Shown in pieces: positions 26,424 through 34,243 of a stretch of DNA of 64,000 nt (position 1 is its first letter; each line of letters opens with the position of its first letter). The stretch is taken from NCBI RefSeq assembly GCF_001667185.1, contig NZ_LZIC01000031.1:21743-85742 (forward strand), given 5' to 3'. The notes under the pieces are model-generated. The model was not told the origin of the DNA. It saw only the letters and a program-made list of their open reading frames with translations, and ran no database searches. This DNA comes from Mycobacterium sp. 852002-50816_SCH5313054-b (lineage in GTDB: Bacteria > Actinomycetota > Actinomycetes > Mycobacteriales > Mycobacteriaceae). A program made the position numbers and the translations under genes.

Positions 26424-27437
26424 ATGGTGACTGAAGGGATGCGTATGTCGGCCTTGATGCGGAAGGGCGTCGTCACGGCGCTGAAGGCGGCCGGAGTGGC
26501 GTCAATGTTCGGTGTGCTGGTGTTGAGCGCCGGCCCCGCGCTGGCGGATCCGGACCCCGCCCCCGGCGACCCTGGGGTCGTCGCCGCACCCCCAGGCCCG
26601 CCCGCGCCGCCGCCGGCGCCGGACCCGCTCGCGCCGCCGCCTCCGCCGTGGTTGCAATTGCCGGGTGCGCAACCGGTGGCAACGGGTCCCGCCGCCGGGC
26701 AGAACCCGACGGCGTTCACCGGCACGCCGCCCTTCGGGCCGCCCTCGATCGTGCCGAAAAACGGCTCGACGGTGGGCGTGGGCCAACCGATCATCATCAA
26801 CTTCCCCGGCCGGGTCGACGACGCGGGCGCGGCCATCGACGCGGTCCACGTGATGTCGACCCCGCCGGTGCCGGGCAAGTTCTACTGGATGACCCCGACC
26901 CAGCTGCGCTGGCGGCCGCTGAGCTTCTGGCCCGCCCACACCGCGGTGACGGTCGACGCCGGCGGCACCGTGTCCAGCTTCCAGACCGGGGACTCGCTGA
27001 TCGCCACGGCGGACGACTCCACCCACCAGCTGACAGTGACGCGCAACGGCACCGTGGAGAAGACCATTCCCATGTCGATGGGCATGACCTCCGGCAACCA
27101 CCAGACCCCCAACGGCACCTACTACGTGCAAGAGAAGATGCCCTCGGTGGTGATGGACTCCTCGACCTACGGGGTCCCGGTCAACTCGACGTATGGCTAC
27201 AAGGTCACCGTCGAGCTGGCCGTCCGGTTCGACAACGTCGGCGACTTCGTGCACAGCGCCCCGTGGTCGGTGGACGACCAGGGCAAGCGCGACGTCAGCC
27301 ACGGGTGCATCAACATCAGCCCGTCCAACGCGAGGTGGTTCTTCGACAACTTCGGGCCGGGGGATCCGATCATCGTGAAGAACTCCACCGGCGGCGACTA
27401 CAAGAAGAACGACGGCTCCGCCGACTGGATGTCGTAA
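26424..27437 (+). CDS. L,D-transpeptidase (YkuD domain, Rv0192 / LdtMt4-like)
   Basis: This 337-residue secreted enzyme makes 3-3 cross-links in peptidoglycan. It has a signal peptide (about residues 10-41, cleavage after ALA-DPD), a Pro-rich linker (about 45-80) and an Ig-like domain (about 100-185). The YkuD domain follows, with the catalytic motif SHGCINIS centred on Cys295 and His293. Rv0192 is about 366 residues, the difference lying in the linker and N-terminus. ATG 26424 is the first start; ATG 26439, behind GAAGGG, is equally plausible. A strong terminator follows at once, so it is the end of its transcript. Confidence 0.9.
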   Translation: MVTEGMRMSALMRKGVVTALKAAGVASMFGVLVLSAGPALADPDPAPGDPGVVAAPPGPPAPPPAPDPLAPPPPPWLQLPGAQPVATGPAAGQNPTAFTGTPPFGPPSIVPKNGSTVGVGQPIIINFPGRVDDAGAAIDAVHVMSTPPVPGKFYWMTPTQLRWRPLSFWPAHTAVTVDAGGTVSSFQTGDSLIATADDSTHQLTVTRNGTVEKTIPMSMGMTSGNHQTPNGTYYVQEKMPSVVMDSSTYGVPVNSTYGYKVTVELAVRFDNVGDFVHSAPWSVDDQGKRDVSHGCINISPSNARWFFDNFGPGDPIIVKNSTGGDYKKNDGSADWMS

Positions 27438-27451
27438 CGGCTTAGCCGAGC

Positions 27452-27484
27452 AAAGCCCCCGTTTCGGTAAGAATCGGGGGCTTT
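27452..27484 (+). terminator. Intrinsic terminator after the L,D-transpeptidase gene
   Basis: A perfect 10-bp stem, AAAGCCCCCG (27452-27461) with CGGGGGCTTT (27475-27484), encloses a 13-nt loop and runs into a short T-tract. It starts 15 nt after the stop codon. Such a canonical hairpin is uncommon in mycobacteria. The A-tract on the other side could make it bidirectional. Confidence 0.88.
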
Positions 27485-27518
27485 TGCGTCGGCCGGGCCT
27501 CTTCCGCGGGCCGCCGGT

Positions 27519-27538
27519 TATGTATAGCATCATACATA
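27519..27538. promoter_or_regulatory. Palindromic TetR operator, TATGTAT-N6-ATACATA
   Basis: This perfect 7-bp inverted repeat with spacer AGCATC ends at the first base of the TetR gene's ATG. The AT-rich dyad is very likely the autoregulatory site. It lies so close to the start that the transcript may be leaderless or nearly so. Confidence 0.75.
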
Positions 27539-28125
27539 TGCGTAGCCCCCGCGAGCGGATGGTGGTGTCCGCCGCTCTGCTGATCAGGGAGCGCGGCGCG
27601 CACGCCACCGCCATCTCGGACGTTCTCGAGCACAGCGGCGCGCCCCGCGGGTCGGCCTATCACTACTTCCCGGGCGGGCGGACCCAACTGCTCTGCGAAG
27701 CCGTCGACTACGCGGGCGAACACGTCGCCGGCGTCATCACCGAGGCCGCCGGCGGCTTCGAACTGTTGGACACGCTGATCGACAAGTACCGTCGCCAGCT
27801 CCTCGAGACCGATTTCCGCGCCGGCTGCCCCGTCGTCGCGGTCTCCGTCGAGGCGGGTGACGGGTCCGATCGCGAACGGATGGCACCGGTGGTCGAGCGC
27901 GCCGCGGCGGTGTTCGACCGCTGGTCCGACCTGATCGCCCAGCGCTTCATCGCCGACGGCATCGCCGCCCACCGTGCCCGCGAATTCGCGGTGCTGGCCA
28001 CTTCGGCGCTGGAGGGGGCGATCGTCCTGGCCCGGGTGCGGCGCGACCTCACCCCGCTCGATGTTGTGCGCCGCCAGCTACACCGGCTGCTCGAGGCCGA
28101 GCTCTCCGAAGGGAATTCGCGATGA
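27538..28125 (+). CDS. TetR family regulator (Rv0196-like)
   Basis: This 195-residue regulator is almost the size of Rv0196 (194). The DNA-binding head is at about residues 5-50 (ERMVVSAALLIRERGAHATAISDVLEHSGAPRGSAYHYFPGGRTQLL), a form typical of the LmrA/YxaF group of TetR proteins. ATG 27538 was chosen because upstream in-frame codons run through its operator. The stop overlaps the molybdopterin oxidoreductase start as ATGA, so regulator and enzyme form one operon and the enzyme is its probable target. Confidence 0.9.
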   Translation: MRSPRERMVVSAALLIRERGAHATAISDVLEHSGAPRGSAYHYFPGGRTQLLCEAVDYAGEHVAGVITEAAGGFELLDTLIDKYRRQLLETDFRAGCPVVAVSVEAGDGSDRERMAPVVERAAAVFDRWSDLIAQRFIADGIAAHRAREFAVLATSALEGAIVLARVRRDLTPLDVVRRQLHRLLEAELSEGNSR

Positions 28126-30350
28126 CGACCACTGACTGGCAGCCGACCGCCTGCATCCTGTGCGAGTGCAACTGCGGGATTGTCGTGCAGGTCGAAGACG
28201 GCCGGTTGGCCCGCATCCGGGGCGACAAGGAGCACCCCGGGTCGCAGGGCTACACCTGCAACAAGGCGCTGCGGCTGGACCACTACCAGAACAACCGCGC
28301 CCGCCTGACCTCGCCGATGCGTCGCCGCCCCGACGGCACCTTCGAGGAGATCGACTGGGACACCGCGATTGTCGAGATCGCCGAGGGGTTCAAACACGTC
28401 CGCGACGCCTACGGCGGAGACAAGATCTTCTACTACGGCGGCGGTGGGCAGGGCAACCATCTGGGCGGCGCCTACAGCGGCGCGTTCCTGAAGGCCCTCG
28501 GCTCGCGCTACCGGTCGAACGCGTTGGCGCAGGAGAAGACCGGCGAGGCCTGGGTCGACGCGCACCTCTATGGCGGTCACACGCGGGGCGAGTTCGAGCA
28601 CGCCGAGGTGTCGGTGTTCGTGGGGAAGAACCCGTGGATGTCGCAGAGCTTTCCGCGGGCCCGGGTGGTGCTCAACGAGATCGCAAAGGACCCGGCCCGG
28701 TCGATGATCGTGATCGATCCCGTCGTCACCGACACCGCGAAGATGTCCGACTTCCACCTGCGCGTGCGACCGGGAACCGACGCCTGGTGCCTGGCGGCGC
28801 TGGCCGGCGTCCTCGTCCAGGAAAAGCTTTGCAACGAAGCGTTTCTCGCCGAGCACGTGCGCGGCTCGGACGCCGTCCGCACCGCGCTGCGCGAGGTTCC
28901 GGTCGCCGACTACGCGCAGCGCTGCGGCGTCGACGAGGAGCTGCTGCGGGCGGCCGCGCGGCGCGTCGGCGCCGCCGCCAGCGTCGCGGTGTTCGAGGAC
29001 CTCGGGGTGCAGCAGGCGCCCAACAGCACCCTGTGCTCCTACCTGAACAAGCTGCTGTGGATCCTGACCGGCAACTTCGCGAAAAAGGGTGGCCAGCACC
29101 TGCATTCGTCGTTCGCCCCGCTGTTCAGCCAGGTCACCGGGTGCACGCCCGTCACCGGTGCCCCCGTCATCGCCGGGCTGATACCGAGCAACGTGGTGCC
29201 CGAGGAAATCCTGACCGACCACCCGGACCGCTTCCGGGCCATGATCGTCGAGAGCAGCAATCCCGCCCACTCGCTGGCCAATTCGGCCGCCTGCCGGCAG
29301 GCCTTCGGCGCGCTGGAACTGATGGTGGTCGTGGACGTCGCGATGACCGAGACCGCGCGGCTCGCCCATTACGTGCTGCCCGCGGCGTCGCAGTTCGAGA
29401 AGCCCGAGGCCACCTTCTTCAACTTCGAGTTCCCCGCCAACACCTTCCAGTTGCGCCGGCCGTTGCTGCCGCCGCTGCCGGGGACGCTGCCCGAACCCGA
29501 GATCTGGGCGCGGCTGGTGCGCGCGCTCGGCGTGCTCGACGACGCCGAGCTGCGCCCGCTGCACGAGGCCGCGCGGCGCGGCCGGCAAGCCTACGCCGAG
29601 GCGTTCCTGACCGCCGTGGCCGCCAATCCGACTGTGGCCAAGCTGGTTCCGTATGTGCTCTACGAGACGCTCGGGCCGACGCTGCCCGACGGGATGTCCG
29701 GCGCGGCCGCCGCGTGGGGGCTGGCCCAGAAGACCGCCATGGCCTACCCCGAGGCCGTTCGGCGGGCCGGCCACCCCGACGGCAACGCGCTGTTCGATGC
29801 GATCCTGGCCAGCCCGTCGGGCGTCACGTTCACCCGGCACGAATACGAGGACGACTTCGCGCTGATCAGCCACGCCGACCGCAAGATCGCGCTGGAAATC
29901 CCCGAAATGCTGAACGACCTAAGGGCGTTGGCCACGGCGCCGGCCCGGCTGACCACCGCGGAGTTCCCGATCGTGCTGTCCGTCGGTGAGCGGCGCGCCT
30001 ACACCGCCAACGACATCTTCCGCGATCCGTCCTGGCGCAAACGCGACGCCGACGGGGCGTTGCGGGTCAGCGTCGAGGACGCCCAGGCCCTGGGGCTCGC
30101 CGACGGGCAACGGGCCCGGGTCAGCACCGCGGCCGGCAGCGCCGAGGTGGCCGTCGAGATCACCGAGACCATGCTGGCCGGGCATGCGGCCCTACCCAAC
30201 GGTTTTGGCCTCGACTACGTCGACGAGGACGGCAACACCGTCGTTCCGGGCGTCGCCCCGAACGCGCTCACCTCGACGGAATGGCGCGACCCCTACGCCG
30301 GCACGCCGTGGCACAAGCACGTGCCGGCCCGGATCGAAGCGGTGGCCTAG
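28122..30350 (+). CDS. Molybdopterin-dependent oxidoreductase (Rv0197-like)
   Basis: This 742-residue DMSO-reductase-family enzyme has an N-terminal [4Fe-4S] site C11-x2-C14-x3-C18-x27-C46. Bis-MGD-binding domains follow, with a C-terminal molydopterin dinucleotide-binding domain (from about residue 610). No Tat signal is seen, so it is cytosolic. Where related enzymes have a Cys, Sec or Ser molybdenum ligand, the local sequence reads SNALAQEKTGE, with Gln137 at the apparent ligand position. The reaction is unknown. The gene is cotranscribed with the TetR gene, and its TAG stop interlocks with that of zmp1 (CTAG at 30347-30350). Confidence 0.88.
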   Translation: MTTTDWQPTACILCECNCGIVVQVEDGRLARIRGDKEHPGSQGYTCNKALRLDHYQNNRARLTSPMRRRPDGTFEEIDWDTAIVEIAEGFKHVRDAYGGDKIFYYGGGGQGNHLGGAYSGAFLKALGSRYRSNALAQEKTGEAWVDAHLYGGHTRGEFEHAEVSVFVGKNPWMSQSFPRARVVLNEIAKDPARSMIVIDPVVTDTAKMSDFHLRVRPGTDAWCLAALAGVLVQEKLCNEAFLAEHVRGSDAVRTALREVPVADYAQRCGVDEELLRAAARRVGAAASVAVFEDLGVQQAPNSTLCSYLNKLLWILTGNFAKKGGQHLHSSFAPLFSQVTGCTPVTGAPVIAGLIPSNVVPEEILTDHPDRFRAMIVESSNPAHSLANSAACRQAFGALELMVVVDVAMTETARLAHYVLPAASQFEKPEATFFNFEFPANTFQLRRPLLPPLPGTLPEPEIWARLVRALGVLDDAELRPLHEAARRGRQAYAEAFLTAVAANPTVAKLVPYVLYETLGPTLPDGMSGAAAAWGLAQKTAMAYPEAVRRAGHPDGNALFDAILASPSGVTFTRHEYEDDFALISHADRKIALEIPEMLNDLRALATAPARLTTAEFPIVLSVGERRAYTANDIFRDPSWRKRDADGALRVSVEDAQALGLADGQRARVSTAAGSAEVAVEITETMLAGHAALPNGFGLDYVDEDGNTVVPGVAPNALTSTEWRDPYAGTPWHKHVPARIEAVA

Positions 30351-32323
30351 TTCCAGATCCTGACCCGGCTCCGCGGCTCCAGGTACAGGGCGTCGCCCTC
30401 GGTCACGTCGAAGGCATCGTAGAAGGCGTCCATGTTGCGGATGACGCCATTGCACCGGAACTCCGGCGGCGAATGCGGGTCCACCGCCAATCGCCGGATC
30501 GCTTCCGCATCACGGGATTTGGTGCGCCACACCTGGGCCCAGCCGTAGAACACCCGCTGCACGCCGGTGAGCCCGTCGATGACCGGGGCGGGCTCGCCGT
30601 TCAGCGACAGCTGGTAGGCCAGCAGCGCGATGGACAACCCGCCGAGGTCGCCGATGTTCTCGCCGACGGTGAATGCGCCGTTGACGTGATACGCCCCGTC
30701 GAGCGCCCTGGGCGTGTACGTGTCGTACTGCTCGATCAGCGCCTTGGTGCGGGCGCCGAACTCGGTGCGGTCGTCGTCGGTCCACCAGTCGACCAGGTTG
30801 CCGTCACCGTCGTACTTGGCGCCCTGGTCGTCGAAGCCGTGCCCGATCTCGTGGCCGATCACCGACCCGATGCCGCCATAGTTGGCGGCGTCGTCGGCGT
30901 CGGCGTCGAAGAACGGCGGCTGCAAAATCGCTGCAGGGAAGACGATTTCGTTCATCCCCGGGTTGTAGTAGGCGTTGACGGTCTGTGGTGTCATGAACCA
31001 CTCGTCGCGGTCCACCGGGCCGCCGAGCTTGGCCAGCTCGCGGTCGTGATTGACCGCGTACCCCCGTTGGTAGTTGCCGTACAGGTCGTTGCGGTCGATC
31101 GCCAGCGCCGAGTAGTCCCGCCACTTCGCCGGGTAGCCGACCTTGGCGGTGAACTTCTCCAGTTTGGTCAGCGCGCGCTCGCGGGTCTGCGGCGTCATCC
31201 AGTCCAGTTCGCTGATGGACAGCCGGTACGCCGCCTTCAGGTTGTCCACCAGGGCGTCGATGCGGGCCTTGGCGCCCGGCGGGAAATGCCGTTGCACGTA
31301 AAGCTTTCCGACGGCATCGCCCAGCAGGCCCTCCACCAGCGACACCGCCCGCTTCCAGCGCTCGCGGATCTGCTCGGCGCCGGTCAGCAGGCGACCGTAG
31401 AAATCGAAGTCCGCGGCGACGAGGTCGTCGGTCAACCAGGCCGCGCGGGCGCGGATCACCCGCCAGCGCGCCCAGCGCTTCCAGTCCTCGATGTCTTCGC
31501 TGTCCCACAGCGCGGCGAACGCGGTCAGGTAATCCGGTTGGCGCACAACGACTTCCGCGAGGGTGTCGGCGGAGCCGCCCAGCGCGGCCGCCCAGCCGGT
31601 CCAGTCGAAGCCCGCCGCCTCGTCCTGCAGCCCGGCGAAGGCCCGCAGGTTGTAGGTGAGGTCGGCGTCGCGGCGCTTGACCACGTCCCAGTGCGCGGCC
31701 GCGAGTTTGCTCTCCAGCGCCACGATCCGGGCCGCGGTGTCCGAGTGATCGCCGCCGAAGACCAGGCCGAACATCCGCGCGATGTGTGCCGGGTAGGCGG
31801 CCAGCACGGCGGCGTGCTGCTCCTCGCGGAAGTAGGACTCGTCGGGCAAGCCGATGCCCGACTGGGAGAAGTGCACCAGGTAGCGGGCCGAGTTCTTGGC
31901 GTCGGTGTCCACATAGAACGCGACGCCGCCGCCGACCCCGGTGCGCTGTAGGGCGCCCATCGCGGCGGCCAGGGCAGCGGGATTCGCGCAGTCGTCGATC
32001 GGGGCCAGCTCGTCGAGCAGCGGCGCCAGGCCCCGGCGTGCGACGGCTTGTTCGTCGAGGAAGCTGCCGTAGAGGTCACCGATGCGTTGTTCGTCAGTGC
32101 CCGCCGGCGCGCCCTGCCCGCTGGCCTCCTCGATCAGGTCGCGGACCTGCTCCTCGGCCCGGTCGTAGAGCGCGCGGAACGCGCCGTCGGTCGCGCGGTC
32201 CGGGGGAATCTCGTAGTCGGCCAGCCAGCGGCCGTTGACATGGCCGAACAGGTCGTCTTGGGGGCGGGCGTTCGCGTCGACAAAGCTCAGGTCGACGCCC
32301 GATCGGATGGCCTCTACAGTCAC
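30347..32323 (-). CDS. zmp1: Zinc metalloprotease Zmp1 (M13 / neprilysin family)
   Basis: This 658-residue M13 peptidase is close in size to Rv0198c (663). Catalytic features are intact: HEIGH (His491, Glu492, His495), third zinc ligand Glu555 in GENIGDLGG, substrate-binding NAYYNPGMNE, and the terminal RVRIWN. As in M. tuberculosis there is no classical signal peptide, although the protein is reported at the surface or secreted, where it dampens inflammasome activation and phagosome maturation. The GTG start at 32323 fits the conserved DLFGHVNGRWL region. It is divergent from omamA with only 42 bp between the starts. Confidence 0.96.
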   Translation of the reverse strand: MTVEAIRSGVDLSFVDANARPQDDLFGHVNGRWLADYEIPPDRATDGAFRALYDRAEEQVRDLIEEASGQGAPAGTDEQRIGDLYGSFLDEQAVARRGLAPLLDELAPIDDCANPAALAAAMGALQRTGVGGGVAFYVDTDAKNSARYLVHFSQSGIGLPDESYFREEQHAAVLAAYPAHIARMFGLVFGGDHSDTAARIVALESKLAAAHWDVVKRRDADLTYNLRAFAGLQDEAAGFDWTGWAAALGGSADTLAEVVVRQPDYLTAFAALWDSEDIEDWKRWARWRVIRARAAWLTDDLVAADFDFYGRLLTGAEQIRERWKRAVSLVEGLLGDAVGKLYVQRHFPPGAKARIDALVDNLKAAYRLSISELDWMTPQTRERALTKLEKFTAKVGYPAKWRDYSALAIDRNDLYGNYQRGYAVNHDRELAKLGGPVDRDEWFMTPQTVNAYYNPGMNEIVFPAAILQPPFFDADADDAANYGGIGSVIGHEIGHGFDDQGAKYDGDGNLVDWWTDDDRTEFGARTKALIEQYDTYTPRALDGAYHVNGAFTVGENIGDLGGLSIALLAYQLSLNGEPAPVIDGLTGVQRVFYGWAQVWRTKSRDAEAIRRLAVDPHSPPEFRCNGVIRNMDAFYDAFDVTEGDALYLEPRSRVRIWN

Positions 32324-32365
32324 CCCGCCATCCTTCCATCTTCTTTTGGATGCAACGATCGGCCC

Positions 32366-33022
32366 ATGTCAGACGACGCCGAGCTGGTCGAATCCGAAGA
32401 CGACGGCGAATCCGAGGACGACGGCGAATCCGAGGACGCCGTCGACCCCGAGGCCGAACCCGCGGCCCCCCGGGTCTTCTCGCCCTACGGCATCGCGTCC
32501 ACCGTTCTGGCCGTGCTGGCGGTGGCCGCGGTGGTGTTCGGCTACTTCATCTGGTCCGCCCACCGCGACGAGCTGGGCGAGCGCGCCTACCTGACGCGCG
32601 TCATGCAGACCGCCGCGGAGTGGACCGGCGTGCTGATCAACATGAACAGCGGCAACATCGACCCCAGCTTGCAAAAGCTGCACGACGGCACAGTCGGCGA
32701 ACTCAACGTCGACTTCGACGCGGCCGTGCAACCCTACCGGCAGGTGGTGCAGAAGCTGCAGTCGCAGAGCGCCGGCCGGATCGAGGCGGTGGCGATCGAA
32801 ACGGTGCACCGCGACCTGGACACCCAGCCCGGTGCCTCGAGGCCGGTGGTGACCACCAAGCTGCCGCCGTTTGCCACCCGGACGGACTCGGTGATGGTGG
32901 TCGCGACGTCGGTCAGCGAGAACGTCGGAGCCAAGCCGCAGGTGGTGCACTGGAACCTGCGGCTCGACGTCTCCGACGTGGACGGCAAGCTGATGATCTC
33001 CGGGCTGGGATCCATCCGATGA
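32366..33022 (+). CDS. omamA: Orphan Mce-associated membrane protein OmamA (Rv0199-like)
   Basis: This 218-residue protein (Rv0199: 219) has an acidic cytosolic tail with an 18-bp in-phase DNA repeat encoding ESEDDG-ESEDDG-ESED, then Pro/Glu residues and one membrane helix at about 43-65. An extracytoplasmic Mam-type domain ends DVDGKLMISGLGSI. OmamA is known in M. tuberculosis to stabilise Mce transporters and to be needed for cholesterol and fatty-acid uptake. It is encoded away from any mce operon, here about 30 kb from mce1. ATG 32366 fits the H37Rv start. The stop overlaps omamB as ATGA. Confidence 0.92.
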   Translation: MSDDAELVESEDDGESEDDGESEDAVDPEAEPAAPRVFSPYGIASTVLAVLAVAAVVFGYFIWSAHRDELGERAYLTRVMQTAAEWTGVLINMNSGNIDPSLQKLHDGTVGELNVDFDAAVQPYRQVVQKLQSQSAGRIEAVAIETVHRDLDTQPGASRPVVTTKLPPFATRTDSVMVVATSVSENVGAKPQVVHWNLRLDVSDVDGKLMISGLGSIR

Positions 33023-33708
33023 GAAACATGTGGCGCCTGCTCGCCTTCGACATCCTGGCGCCGCTGGCCGCCATCGCCGCCCTGCTGGCCATCGGGATGG
33101 TCCTCGGCTGGCCGCTGTGGTGGGTGTCGGGATGCACGGCGCTGCTGGTGCTGATCGCCGAGGGCGTGGGCGTGAATTTCTGGCTGCTGCGCCGTGATTC
33201 GGTCAGCGTCGGCACCGACGACGACGCGCCGGGGCTGCGGTTGGCCGTGGTGCTGCTGTGCGCGGCCGCCCTGTGCGCGGCGGTGCTGACCGGCTACACG
33301 CACTGGACGCGGCCGGACCGCGACTTCAGGAAGGATTCCCGGGAGGTGGTTCAGGTCGCCACGGGGATGGCCGAGGCGATGGCGTCGTTCACCCCGAGCG
33401 CCCCGACGAGCTCCATCGACCGGGCCGCGGCGATGATGGTGCCCGAGCAGGCGGACGCCTTCCGCGACCAATACAAGAGGTCCAGCGCCGACCTGGCCCA
33501 GCACAACGTCACGGCGCAGGCCGCCACGCTGGCGGCCGGGGTCGAGGCGCTCGGGCCGTCGGTGGCCAGCGTGGCCGTGATCCTGCGGGTCACGCAGAAC
33601 GCGCCCGGCCAGCCCCCCAGTCAGGTCGCACCGGCGCTGCGGGTGACCCTGGCCAAGAAGGGCGGCACCTGGCTGGTGGCGGACGTGCGGGCGATCAATT
33701 CCCGGTGA
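33019..33708 (+). CDS. omamB: Orphan Mce-associated membrane protein OmamB (Rv0200-like)
   Basis: This 229-residue protein has the same length as Rv0200. It has three hydrophobic segments (about residues 8-28, 32-52 and 72-92) and then an extracytoplasmic domain of about 130 residues with the Mam-type ending GGTWLVADVRAINS. OmamB has been reported to act with OmamA and with Mce1/Mce4 in lipid import. The ATG overlaps the omamA stop. Only four bases separate its stop from that of the opposing HTH gene. Confidence 0.9.
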   Translation: MRNMWRLLAFDILAPLAAIAALLAIGMVLGWPLWWVSGCTALLVLIAEGVGVNFWLLRRDSVSVGTDDDAPGLRLAVVLLCAAALCAAVLTGYTHWTRPDRDFRKDSREVVQVATGMAEAMASFTPSAPTSSIDRAAAMMVPEQADAFRDQYKRSSADLAQHNVTAQAATLAAGVEALGPSVASVAVILRVTQNAPGQPPSQVAPALRVTLAKKGGTWLVADVRAINSR

Positions 33709-33712
33709 CCGG

Positions 33713-34243
33713 TTATTCGGTCGGCCGCGCGGACTTCACCTTGACGAACCGATCCGACAGCCTGCGCATCCGGATCATCAGCGCGGACGTCGGGCTGATG
33801 CTGCCGTCGAGGTAGGTGCCCAGATCTTCCGGCGACACCCCGATGCGCGACGCGAATTCCTGTTCACCCAGGCCCGACCGGTCGATCAGCAGCCGCACGT
33901 GGCGGGCCACCTCGGCGCGTTCGTTGGCCTCCAGGTGGGTGCGGGCGCGCTCCAGCACCTCCCAGAGGGCCTTGGAGATGCCCGACGGACGGGTCCCCTC
34001 GAGTACCTCCTCGACCTGGCGGGCTGTCCGGCCGTACGGGTCGCGCTTGAGCGCGGCCGCGATGCGCTTCCAGGTCGCGATGTCACCACCCTGCAGGGCC
34101 GACCGGATGGCGGCCGTCGGCCAGAACTCCACCGGCTGGTCGGGGTCCGGCAGGGCCCCGGCGGGCCCGCCGTTGGGCCTGCGCTGGTCGCCGGCGGGCC
34201 GCTGGGGCGGCGGCGCCTGGCGTCGCTCGGATGCCAACGTCAC
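33713..34243 (-). CDS. HTH-domain protein downstream of mmpL11 (Rv0201c-like)
   Basis: This 176-residue protein starts with a Pro/Gln/Arg-rich segment (about residues 1-35). Its C-terminal part has a XRE-like helix-turn-helix: LLIDRSGLGEQEFASRIG, then VSPEDLGTYLDGSI. The GTG at 34243 overlaps the mmpL11 stop (GTGA), and the resulting protein compares well with Rv0201c (about 166). It could be a DNA-binding regulator co-translated with the exporter, but no target site is evident here. An antitoxin-like role is unlikely because no toxin gene is next to it. Confidence 0.8.
   Translation of the reverse strand: MTLASERRQAPPPQRPAGDQRRPNGGPAGALPDPDQPVEFWPTAAIRSALQGGDIATWKRIAAALKRDPYGRTARQVEEVLEGTRPSGISKALWEVLERARTHLEANERAEVARHVRLLIDRSGLGEQEFASRIGVSPEDLGTYLDGSISPTSALMIRMRRLSDRFVKVKSARPTE

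Noticed and set aside
27708..29873. Open frame of 721 codons antisense to the molybdopterin oxidoreductase gene
   Set aside because: It lacks any recognisable domain, while the plus strand encodes an intact iron-sulphur and MGD enzyme.
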